A DNA stretch of 49,292 nt from Roseburia sp. Lineage in GTDB: Bacteria > Bacillota > Clostridia > Christensenellales > Pumilibacteraceae. The notes beneath the pieces were generated by a model. It was not told the DNA's origin, did not search any database, and saw only the letters and a list, made by a program, of their open reading frames with translations. Positions 16,241 through 22,765 of this stretch are shown piece after piece; positions within the stretch are counted from its first letter, which is position 1; the number at the start of each line of letters is the position of its first letter. The stretch is taken from contig JAMPDA010000013.1 of assembly GCA_023665905.1 (NCBI GenBank), positions 1 through 49,292 on the forward strand, in the 5' to 3' direction. A program made the translations under genes and the position numbers.

Positions 16241-16275
16241 TATACGGCTCATAGTAATTCGCTATGAGCCGTATA
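16241..16275. repeat. Perfect 14-bp hairpin without T-tract
   Basis: TATACGGCTCATAG (16241-16254) and CTATGAGCCGTATA (16262-16275) pair perfectly around a 7-base loop, and flanking bases extend the stem with one bulge. No U-run follows on either strand. It separates the small soluble protein genes from the envelope genes. Confidence 0.7.
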
Positions 16276-16289
16276 GCCTATTGTGTTGT

Positions 16290-16652
16290 TTAGTTGCCGC
16301 TTTGTTTGAGCAGCATATCCAGCAAGTCCTTATCCGACTTACGCGACGGCTTTATCTGACACTCATACGTCATTCCCGTTGCTTCGTCTTTGGATACGAC
16401 CGCATACGAATTGCCTTTCGTGACCTTCTTCGTCTTTTCGTCGCGGATCTCGTAAGGCTTTAATACAAGCTCGGCTTTCATTGCACCGTCGAATACTATG
16501 TCGAGTACCGTATACCCGCCATTGTCGGGCGGTATTATGCCGATCCGTATATCCTTACCTCTTACCGTTCCTTTGACGAAATACGAAAAATACGTCTTGT
16601 CGTCCTTTGTGTATGCTTCGCGTTCCACGAAGATCGTTTTGTCGTTTGCCAT
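16290..16652 (-). CDS. Small beta-rich protein, candidate ssDNA-binding protein
   Basis: The 120-residue soluble protein shows strong alternating strands ('KTYFSYFVKGTVRGKDIRIGIIPP', 'AELVLKPYEI', 'NSYAVVSKD', 'MTYECQIKPS') with many Lys and aromatic residues, as in OB-fold ssDNA-binding proteins. I do not recognise it as a named family. Filamentous phages encode a small ssDNA-binding protein of about this size, and the rep gene in the same module makes ssDNA likely, so the SSB idea comes from context and strand pattern. TAGGAG precedes the ATG. Confidence 0.55.
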   Translation of the reverse strand: MANDKTIFVEREAYTKDDKTYFSYFVKGTVRGKDIRIGIIPPDNGGYTVLDIVFDGAMKAELVLKPYEIRDEKTKKVTKGNSYAVVSKDEATGMTYECQIKPSRKSDKDLLDMLLKQSGN

Positions 16653-16713
16653 TGTTTAATTTTTACTCCTATGTTTTTTAGATTTTTCGGATTCGCGGCA
16701 TTGCCGCTACGTT

Positions 16714-17013
16714 TTAGCCCTTACCGCGCTGACGGGAAATCTTTACGGCTTCTTCCTTGCTCTTGCCTTCCTCAAGCGCTTTCTTGTACTTGTACATTCC
16801 GGCGTGATCGGACTGACATTGCAGATACCCCGAACGAATACCCGACTCGTAATCGGTAAGACCTTTGCCCTCTTTTGGACCGTGTTGATGCACCTTTGCC
16901 TTGCGCTCGTCGGCGTAGCTTTTTGCACGCTTGCTCGGCTTGCTCCACCGACGTTCGCCGCCGTACTTGTTTTCCTTAGACTGCTCGGCGGGCTGTTCCT
17001 TTTCTTTTGCCAT
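16714..17013 (-). CDS. Small highly charged hypothetical protein, 99 aa
   Basis: Unrecognised. It is very basic and hydrophilic, with an apparently disordered N-terminal half (Lys/Glu/Gln/Ser) and a helical C-terminal half 'YLQCQSDHAGMYKYKKALEEGKSKEEAVKISRQRG'. AGGAG precedes the ATG. Its charge would suit nucleic-acid binding. It is the first gene of the module downstream of the inverted-repeat element at 17235-17395. Confidence 0.6.
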   Translation of the reverse strand: MAKEKEQPAEQSKENKYGGERRWSKPSKRAKSYADERKAKVHQHGPKEGKGLTDYESGIRSGYLQCQSDHAGMYKYKKALEEGKSKEEAVKISRQRGKG

Positions 17014-17234
17014 ACATTCTCCTATTGAGATTTTTTTGTTTTGTCCGTCCTTGACGAACTATTAAATTGTGATTGTTGCGACGCTAAGTATCTATGGAAC
17101 ACCACGTTCCCGTCGGCTGTCGTTCGCGGCAGACGTCATACCCGAACTGTGTTTTCAGCCGCATTTATTGTCGTATTACCTATTGTCGCTTTTGTGAGCC
17201 TCCGCTCAGGTTTCCCACCCTAATATCCGCCCAT

Positions 17235-17395
17235 AGGACTGTCAAATTAAGTGACGCGAGCAAGATTGCGTCGGAAATTTTCGTGATGCGAAAATTGTAT
17301 GGTGTGTTCGTAGCAGCGCTACGGGCGCAACATAGAATTGCACGCAGCGCGGAAATTTACAGCAAGATTGCCGCACGAACTTATTTGACAGTCCT
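17235..17395. repeat. 161-bp structured element with terminal inverted repeats (MITE-like)
   Basis: AGGACTGTCAAATTAAGT (17235-17252) and ACTTATTTGACAGTCCT (17379-17395) are inverted copies with one indel. Inside are smaller hairpins: GACGC...GCGTC, AATTTTCG/CGAAAATT, GTAGC/GCTAC, and a repeated CAAGATTGC. No gene is seen in the 17014-17410 gap. It could be a small non-autonomous transposable element or a structured RNA/DNA site. I saw no clear target-site duplication. Confidence 0.55.
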
Positions 17396-17410
17396 CAAAC
17401 CAAGCTTTGG

Positions 17411-17656
17411 CTATTCTACATACTTGCGCGAGTACATTGTGCTTTTCATTCGCTTGCCGTCTATATTGAAACGCCTTGCGAATATTGCTTCGTACTGCCT
17501 GTCACGCGCCGGCGTTCGTGCAAAGAATGTGTCCTGACTGAAAATGTCGTTATCCATTTCCGCGTCGTGATTTACGCCAATTATCTGACGAACTATATAG
17601 TCGCGTGTGCGGTAGACGTTATCCGCATTTACCATAAAATCCGGTTGACTGTTCAT
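17411..17656 (-). CDS. Hypothetical small protein, 81 aa
   Basis: Unrecognised. The ATG at 17656 is chosen over an upstream in-frame ATG because a perfect AAGGAGG lies 9 bases before it. The polar, basic protein has 'VNADNVYRTRDYIVRQIIGVNHDAEMDNDIFSQ' and 'ARDRQYEAIFARRFNIDGKRMKS'. It follows the operator-like repeats at 17744-17793 and may be the first product of the phage-like transcript. Confidence 0.6.
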   Translation of the reverse strand: MNSQPDFMVNADNVYRTRDYIVRQIIGVNHDAEMDNDIFSQDTFFARTPARDRQYEAIFARRFNIDGKRMKSTMYSRKYVE

Positions 17657-17743
17657 TGGCTTTCTACCTCCTTGAAGATTTTGTCGCACCGTTAAGTACG
17701 CTTTTAGATTACAGCTTTTACAGCTTCCGTACATCGAAGTTTG

Positions 17744-17793
17744 ACTCGGGTCGATCCGAATGTAATCCGAATTCCATTCGGGTCGATCCGAAT
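17744..17793. promoter_or_regulatory. Paired operator-like palindromes upstream of the phage-like module
   Basis: ACTCGGGTCGATCCGAAT (17744-17761) and ATTCGGGTCGATCCGAAT (17776-17793) are near-perfect palindromes 32 bp apart, with half sites (ATCCGAAT, ATTCGGGT) between them. The same palindrome occurs at 31650-31667 upstream of xis/int. They probably bind one regulator. Confidence 0.6.
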
Positions 17794-17794
17794 T

Positions 17795-18091
17795 TCACTC
17801 GGAAAAATAGTTTGCAAAATACGCATACAGCTTTTTGTTAAGATTGCAAACGCTGTCTGCGCACCTGTCTATATCCAGCGCATATTCCAGCTGCGAACTG
17901 CCGTTAACATATAACGAAACATACAATTTATACAGCGCCGCAGGCGCAGCGACTATTGCGGCGTTATACTTACGCACCTTCTCCATTACCGAGCTTTCGC
18001 CTATTGATTGCGCGGCGGTATCGAACTCCACCTGATTTGCGTAGTAGTATTTGATCTCGTCGAGGTCGGCTTTTACGGTTTTGATATTCAT
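17795..18091 (-). CDS. Small helical protein, sigma-region-4/ArpU-like candidate, 98 aa
   Basis: The start at 18091 follows AGGAG; an upstream in-frame ATG lacks a site. The sequence 'DEIKYYYANQVEFDTAAQSIG..SVMEKVRKYNAAIVAAPAALYKLYVSLYVNGSSQLEYALDID' has the helix pattern of small phage and ICE regulators that resemble sigma region 4 or ArpU, ending in a recognition-helix-like segment 'SVCNLNKKLYAYF'. The assignment is tentative. It lies between the HTH gene at 18159 and the shared operators, and so could control the module downstream. Confidence 0.55.
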   Translation of the reverse strand: MNIKTVKADLDEIKYYYANQVEFDTAAQSIGESSVMEKVRKYNAAIVAAPAALYKLYVSLYVNGSSQLEYALDIDRCADSVCNLNKKLYAYFANYFSE

Positions 18092-18158
18092 TGTCTTTCT
18101 CCTGTATAATGATAGGGCTTTTCCACCCTTCACTAACGAGCCGACGAGAACACGGGTT

Positions 18159-18587
18159 TCACAACCTTAAGTTAAAATATTTTTTAATTTTTTGAAATCT
18201 TTTAGATATCGCCTGTTGCGTTACATTTTTTAAGTGAGCAATTTCCGTCAAATTACATCCTTCGATTATGTGTTTTGTAAGCAATTCTATATCTTCTTCC
18301 GACAGTCGCTTCAATACCACAATGACTTCTTCATTTTCTATTTCAGCTATCCACGCATAACGTGACGAATAACACGGCTCTAATTCGACAGTTACGCTGT
18401 CCATATCGATTTCGTCAAGCCTAAACGTATGCTCGGCTTCGCGTCGGTGCCCGTTAAACTCGGTTAAATCGAAATCATACATAGCTTGTATTTGTTCGTC
18501 CGTCATTCCTTCCTCTATGTACAGTTCTCGTAATTTTGCCTGCTTGGTAATGAACTTGTTCCGTTCACGTCTATTGTTCCATTTCAT
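18159..18587 (-). CDS. Sigma-70 region 4-like HTH protein, 142 aa
   Basis: Residues about 95-140 read 'LSEEDIELLTKHIIEGCNLTEIAHLKNVTQQAISKRFQKIKKYF', a clear sigma-region-4/LuxR-like helix-turn-helix. The N-terminal half is charged and carries no region 2, so it is not a complete sigma factor. The start at 18587 follows GGAGG at 7 bases. It is likely a transcription regulator of the mobile element; several phage late activators look like this. It follows the terminator at 18666-18690, so it probably has its own promoter. Confidence 0.7.
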   Translation of the reverse strand: MKWNNRRERNKFITKQAKLRELYIEEGMTDEQIQAMYDFDLTEFNGHRREAEHTFRLDEIDMDSVTVELEPCYSSRYAWIAEIENEEVIVVLKRLSEEDIELLTKHIIEGCNLTEIAHLKNVTQQAISKRFQKIKKYFNLRL

Positions 18588-18665
18588 TTGTTTTGCCTCC
18601 GATTGTTTTCGCAATCGGAGTGCATTAGCCTATAACTCGAGCGTTTATAGCCGAAATTTTGCGCA

Positions 18666-18690
18666 ATAAAAAACCCGACTGCGTGTCGGG
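18666..18690 (-). terminator. Intrinsic terminator of the ECF sigma operon
   Basis: Minus strand: CCCGAC, 5-base loop, GTCGGG, then six T. It lies downstream of the 18801-19118 gene. Confidence 0.85.
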
Positions 18691-18710
18691 CATACAGTTA
18701 TTTGATTTTA

Positions 18711-18774
18711 GGCACGATAAAATAAGCGCTTAAATTGCGCAGTTAGCCATAAAATATGGCACAATAAAATAAGC
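18711..18774. repeat. Direct repeat pair GGCAC(G/A)ATAAAATAAGC
   Basis: Copies at 18711-18727 and 18758-18774, 47 bp apart, in the non-coding region between the 18801 gene and its terminator. Purpose unknown. Confidence 0.4.
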
Positions 18775-18800
18775 TATTTTATAAAATGCCTAACAAATTA

Positions 18801-19118
18801 TTAATCGGCAGTAGGCGCGGCGATTAAGAATGCTTTTAATTTATCCGCCATTTTCACTCTGAATCTATATATGGACGCTTCACTCATGTTAGTAATGGAC
18901 TTTATTTCGCGCAACGGCAAACTCAACCAATTAGAATACACCGCTTCTGCGGTATCTACCGTACAAGTCCCGTTAATTTTGTCGTTCACTTTGCAGACAC
19001 CTATAAATTCGGTGATCCGTTGCCGCAAATTTTCGGTAAGTATGGCGTCATTTGATTTGGAAAAATACATACACAACAGATTCTCGTGAATAAACCGATC
19101 TCCTGTCAACGGTCGCAT
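18801..19118 (-). CDS. Small HTH protein, 105 aa, in the ECF operon
   Basis: The C-terminal part 'LSLPLREIKSITNMSEASIYRFRVKMADKLKAFL' resembles a sigma-region-4 or winged helix-turn-helix recognition unit; the N-terminal part is unrecognised. It begins 5 bases after the anti-sigma candidate ends and is the last gene before the terminator at 18666-18690. A regulator working with the ECF sigma factor is plausible from context. Confidence 0.55.
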   Translation of the reverse strand: MRPLTGDRFIHENLLCMYFSKSNDAILTENLRQRITEFIGVCKVNDKINGTCTVDTAEAVYSNWLSLPLREIKSITNMSEASIYRFRVKMADKLKAFLIAAPTAD

Positions 19119-19123
19119 TTTCT

Positions 19124-19825
19124 TTAACTCTCCTCAAATGCGGTTTTAATGAATACTTCAACGCTGTTCCTATTAAGTTCCGTTGTATATTCGGACTCAT
19201 ACATATGGATATAGTAATCGACACCACTATATTCATACATTAAATACACATCATTGGTATTATCGTTTTCATATACTTTGTATTTGTAACTTATCCCCTT
19301 ATAATCATATTCAAATATAGTGTCGTTATATAAGGCTAAGTCTTTAAAGCGGTAGTGTCTATCGATTCTCACATGACAGTCGAATTCAAAAACATATTCG
19401 TCATCTTGATATGAATTATACCACACGGCATCTAAAATATTGTAACCCAATAGAGCGCTATCGTCATCTTTCTTGTACACCCTTTGAGCGCGCATATAAT
19501 CGTCCAAATACTCTAAATTAAATAGATAGATATCTCGACTATCGTCGTTTAAGATACCCTCAACTGTAATATTTTGAGCAGAAACATCGCCCTCGCTGTA
19601 ATACCACTCTTCCACCGTCGATTGACGCATTAGAGGAATACAACAACACACAACCACGGCGGCGGTAGCCAATGTTGCACCTGCACCTATCCATACATTG
19701 CGCTTCACCTTGCTTATCTTTTGTTGTTTAACTTCGATATTATTCTCTGCACAAAACCGATCGAACGATTTTGTTTGCTCTGCGAACTCTCTTTCGGCTT
19801 GCTTGAATTTTTTACTCTTAAACAT
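19124..19825 (-). CDS. Single-span membrane protein, likely anti-sigma factor, 233 aa
   Basis: Charged cytoplasmic N terminus (1-44, Lys/Glu-rich), one membrane span near 45-66 ('NVWIGAGATLATAAVVVCCCIPL'), and a 165-residue acidic, Tyr/Asp-rich ectodomain. This topology and its position in an operon with an ECF sigma factor fit an anti-sigma factor, although no zinc anti-sigma HxxxCxxC motif is present. Alternatively it is a membrane partner of the secreted protein encoded just upstream. GGAGG precedes the ATG. Confidence 0.55.
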   Translation of the reverse strand: MFKSKKFKQAEREFAEQTKSFDRFCAENNIEVKQQKISKVKRNVWIGAGATLATAAVVVCCCIPLMRQSTVEEWYYSEGDVSAQNITVEGILNDDSRDIYLFNLEYLDDYMRAQRVYKKDDDSALLGYNILDAVWYNSYQDDEYVFEFDCHVRIDRHYRFKDLALYNDTIFEYDYKGISYKYKVYENDNTNDVYLMYEYSGVDYYIHMYESEYTTELNRNSVEVFIKTAFEES

Positions 19826-19835
19826 AGCAATCCTC

Positions 19836-20672
19836 CTAATGTATATCGATAATATAGGCGTCGTCTATAGTGCTGTATGTATTGACGCTTAAATAGTTAT
19901 AACCGGCGTCCTCATAGCAGTTTTGCACATAGAGATATGTGTCTGTTTGACTCAAATTCCCACTTACGTCATAATAGTGATACTCTTTATATCCATACAC
20001 CGGAACAGTGTGATATCCATCGTATAAGAAATTCATAATCTCATCGTATCCGTCCTTTGTTTGAATTCCTACCGTAGGTACAAGCGAAAAACTGTGTATA
20101 AAAAGCACGGCTATTTTTTCTTGGCGCAACTGCGATTTCAAGTAATCCATATTGAGATTGTAGTAGCTACCCGTAGCCTGCGGCAAAGATAGGCTGTAGC
20201 CTCTTTGGTTTACATAGCTTGTCATGCCGTTTTTAAAACCGCTGATAGTCGTACCCTGACTGTTTGTGCCCATTAAGCTGTACAGCGCGGAAAACATATC
20301 GTCCACCGCTTGCGACTGCGTGCCATATGAAAATCTGATACTGGTTTGTTTAGGTGCATAGTTTGGAATAAGATTGTCGTAAATTCTGTCGTTGTATGTA
20401 ATCGCAACACCGCCGGCATTAACGGCGCAGGCGCTTGCGATCCCCGAGATATATCTCGGAAGCTTATACGGGTTTTCGTAAGACTCGATACTTCTCGTCG
20501 CATAGTAAACTTGCCTATTCACAACATATTCAAATTCTCCGCCCTGAAAGTCCGATGAATAACGGGCTTCGGCTACGGGCGGATCTTCGGCATTAGCCAT
20601 GGGCTGCATAAAGGCAAAGCTCGGGGTAAGCGCGCACACTGCGGCGCAAATTGAAAGTGCTGTTTTGATCAT
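19836..20672 (-). CDS. Secreted protein with papain-like (C39-type) peptidase fold candidate
   Basis: A signal peptide (1-28, cleavage after 'MANA') targets it outside. The mature part has 'GIASACAVNAGGVAITYND' with Cys82 at the position of the C39/papain nucleophile, a central 'LKSQLRQEKIAVLFI' segment, and 'GYHTVPVYGYKEYHYY' with His221 followed by a strand and Asn251, matching the order Cys-His-Asn of C39-like peptidases. Catalysis is inference. The gene is directly downstream of the ECF sigma gene and upstream of the anti-sigma candidate; a surface protease beside a sigma/anti-sigma pair could process a signal or the anti-sigma itself. GGAGG precedes the ATG. Confidence 0.6.
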   Translation of the reverse strand: MIKTALSICAAVCALTPSFAFMQPMANAEDPPVAEARYSSDFQGGEFEYVVNRQVYYATRSIESYENPYKLPRYISGIASACAVNAGGVAITYNDRIYDNLIPNYAPKQTSIRFSYGTQSQAVDDMFSALYSLMGTNSQGTTISGFKNGMTSYVNQRGYSLSLPQATGSYYNLNMDYLKSQLRQEKIAVLFIHSFSLVPTVGIQTKDGYDEIMNFLYDGYHTVPVYGYKEYHYYDVSGNLSQTDTYLYVQNCYEDAGYNYLSVNTYSTIDDAYIIDIH

Positions 20673-20771
20673 TTGAATTTCCTCCGTTTTTCAGTCTCTG
20701 TATATATGACGGTTCACGGAGCCAAAATCGGACACTGAATTTTAAAAATTTTTTGAATTTTTTTACTTTGC

Positions 20772-21293
20772 CTACAACTTACCGTTTATCTTGCGCCGTA
20801 TTTCTCTCAATTTTCGTCTGATACTGTCATAATGGATATCTAAATCCTTGTTTATTTCCTTTATCTTTTCGCCGAACAGGAAGTGCCTTATGGCAAGCTC
20901 GCGCTCTTCATCCGTCAAATCGCTCATCGCTCTTATCAAGTCGTACTTGTCGATAACCTGCTTAGATAGATCTTCCGTAGCGCAAACTTCCGTATCTTCA
21001 ACATTTAAACTATCTCGCTTTTTCCTTAAATAATCCAATGCCGTTGTCCTTGTAATGACGTACATAAATCCACCCGGATTAAGTACATGATCGTCGGGTT
21101 TCTTACGCTTGGCATAAGCAATCAACTTCAAAAGAGCTTCAGACGCAACGTCATCGGCATCGGCTTCGTTATGCACAATAAATATTGCGGATGCCACCAT
21201 ATTAGAATGAAACTCATTATATAAAGGCTCTAAAGCGTACATGTCCCCGATTTGCAATTTATGTAGTAACTCATTGAATTTCTCTTTCGTCAT
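20772..21293 (-). CDS. ECF-type RNA polymerase sigma factor
   Basis: Region 2 at about 18-92 contains 'VHNEADADDVASEALLKLIAYA' and 'PGGFMYVITRTTALDYLRKKR', the classic -10 recognition and core-binding helices. Region 4 at about 118-168 contains 'LTDEERELAIRHFLFGEKIKEINKDLDIHYDSIRRKLREIRRKI'. At 173 residues with no region 1 or 3 it is a group IV (ECF) sigma factor. It starts after GGAGG, 52 bases downstream of the two-headed HTH gene, and heads the operon with a secreted protein, a membrane protein and an HTH protein. Confidence 0.9.
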   Translation of the reverse strand: MTKEKFNELLHKLQIGDMYALEPLYNEFHSNMVASAIFIVHNEADADDVASEALLKLIAYAKRKKPDDHVLNPGGFMYVITRTTALDYLRKKRDSLNVEDTEVCATEDLSKQVIDKYDLIRAMSDLTDEERELAIRHFLFGEKIKEINKDLDIHYDSIRRKLREIRRKINGKL

Positions 21294-21345
21294 TTTGCCT
21301 CCATACAGGAATTTTATTCTAAAATTAACAGAGCATGAATTTTTT

Positions 21346-21795
21346 CTATTTTATCTTTTGTCTGCCTACTAAGTAATCCAATGTCACATTCAAGTATTCG
21401 GCTATGATCTCAAGACTTGTCAAGCTCGGCTCGCCACCGCTGATCCAATAGTAATATTTTGACGGTATAACGGCTGTATCGCGAAATAACCGAAACGGCT
21501 TGACTTTGTGCTCGTTCATAACCATGAGCAACCGTTCTCCGAAGTGCGGATAACTCGATTTTGGTTCAAAATCGTCAATATCCGAAGATTTACCGCATAG
21601 ATATTCGATGGAGCATTGAAAGTGATCGGCGAGTTTAATAAGCGTTTTCAATCTGACGTCTATACCTTTATTCCGCCATCTGCGCACCACCGACGGATCG
21701 ACGCCCAATGCTTTACCAAAACTTACCGTATCTATTTCACGTATAGCCAATATTTTATTGAGCGAGACTCTGAATTTTTCTATAATGTCATCCAT
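21346..21795 (-). CDS. HTH regulator with two XRE-like domains
   Basis: Two Cro/CI-type helix-turn-helix units lie in tandem: residues about 11-70 ('VSFGKALGVDPSVVRRWRNKGIDVRLKTLIKLADHFQCSIEYLCG') and about 85-145 ('FRLFRDTAVIPSKYYYWISGGEPSLTSLEIIAEYLNVTLDYLVG'). A protein with two such heads could bind palindromic or paired operators by itself. It probably acts as the element's repressor. A perfect inverted repeat at 21815-21852 lies just upstream of the start and is a candidate autoregulatory site. Confidence 0.8.
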   Translation of the reverse strand: MDDIIEKFRVSLNKILAIREIDTVSFGKALGVDPSVVRRWRNKGIDVRLKTLIKLADHFQCSIEYLCGKSSDIDDFEPKSSYPHFGERLLMVMNEHKVKPFRLFRDTAVIPSKYYYWISGGEPSLTSLEIIAEYLNVTLDYLVGRQKIK

Positions 21796-21814
21796 AAAGA
21801 TAACATCAGTATAT

Positions 21815-21852
21815 AAAATTAGTCCGCCTCTTTGTTGAAACGGACTAATTTT
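21815..21852. promoter_or_regulatory. 12-bp inverted repeat upstream of the two-headed HTH gene
   Basis: AAAATTAGTCCG (21815-21826) and CGGACTAATTTT (21841-21852) with a 14-base loop. It may be an operator for the adjacent repressor or a bidirectional terminator separating it from the toxin operon; the A/T-flanked GTCCG stem fits both. Confidence 0.55.
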
Positions 21853-22392
21853 GGAGATGAGATTTTCAGCTATATTACATATTGCAAATCTATTACACTA
21901 AGATATGCAAATTAAGATAACCATTTTTAAAATTATTAAATAAGTATTGTACTCCTCCAAGGTAAGTCCCGAACTCTCCGTTTGCATGCAAACACCGCCG
22001 CAAGCGGCGGTGTTTAAACCATAAATTATCGTCATCACAAATTTGCCATTGCAAGCAAGCAGATTTACTCCTCGAATAAGAACATTTGTAATACATAACT
22101 TAACACATCATATTACCAAATTTTGGCGTAGATTATTTGTAGTACTCGCAATACAACGTGATTTGTAATAAACTATTGTTATCCATTCGAATCGTTCTCC
22201 TTTTCTCCTTGACTTAAAGCAGAAACCGCCTCTATTATAGTATGGGAAATTATGTTATCACATCGGGATGCCTAATCTAAATGTTAACCACTTCCATAAC
22301 AAACGGCTTAATTAAATCACTCAAAACGGTTTTGAACTTTTACCAAAAACCGTTTTTGTATTCGGACTAAAACCCACATAATTACAAAATTT
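21853..22392. other. Gene-poor gap downstream of the immunity gene, with hairpin and micro-ORFs
   Basis: No convincing gene. It holds a perfect 11-bp hairpin (AAACACCGCCG/CGGCGGTGTTT, 21990-22015), a 17-codon minus-strand ORF (22133-22186, starts MDNNSLLQI) preceded by two GGAG sites and a TATAAT at 22234-22239, and a 67-codon ORF in the same frame (21893-22096) after two stops. This looks like a decayed gene, possibly an old toxin or immunity cassette. A plus-strand TTGACT-N18-TATTAT (22209-22238) is also present. Confidence 0.4.
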
Positions 22393-22752
22393 TTAATAGA
22401 TTCGTTTCCAATTGTTTATGCATTGCAATTCTGGAAAAGAATTTTGATAAAATTGCTGTAAATCAATAGTTGAAAATGCTTTAATAGCATTACTTTCTAC
22501 AAGTTTAACAATTTCATGAATCACCGTATTTCTTTTCAAATTTTCTACAACTATAGTGTTATTAAGATAATACACTTGATCATCATTTCTCGCTAAGTCT
22601 AGCTCAAATTTGATACGGCTTATTGTCATAACATCCAACGGATAGGTTAAGCCATCATAAGAAACTAAAACATCATCACGGCATTCTTTTATAATTGATT
22701 CTTGTTCCGTCACGTCGGAGTCATCGGAAACAAATATCATAAATTTTTTCAT
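22393..22752 (-). CDS. Candidate immunity protein for the adjacent Rhs toxin, 119 aa
   Basis: No family recognised. The gene begins 13 bases after the toxin stop codon with a strong AGGAGG site, the usual place for the cognate immunity gene of a polymorphic toxin. The protein is small, soluble and acidic ('MKKFMIFVSDDSDVTEQESIIKEC...'), with alternating strands and helices. Its codons, like the toxin tip, are more AT-rich than the Rhs core, consistent with the tip and immunity gene being exchanged together. The role is inferred from position. Confidence 0.7.
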   Translation of the reverse strand: MKKFMIFVSDDSDVTEQESIIKECRDDVLVSYDGLTYPLDVMTISRIKFELDLARNDDQVYYLNNTIVVENLKRNTVIHEIVKLVESNAIKAFSTIDLQQFYQNSFPELQCINNWKRIY

Positions 22753-22765
22753 ACATTTTCCTCCT

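Noticed and set aside
18159..18587. Complete sigma factor
   Set aside because: Only a region-4-like HTH is visible; region 2 is missing.
21893..22096. 67-codon ORF on the minus strand
   Set aside because: No binding site, odd composition, and a strong hairpin inside; kept only as part of the gap description.
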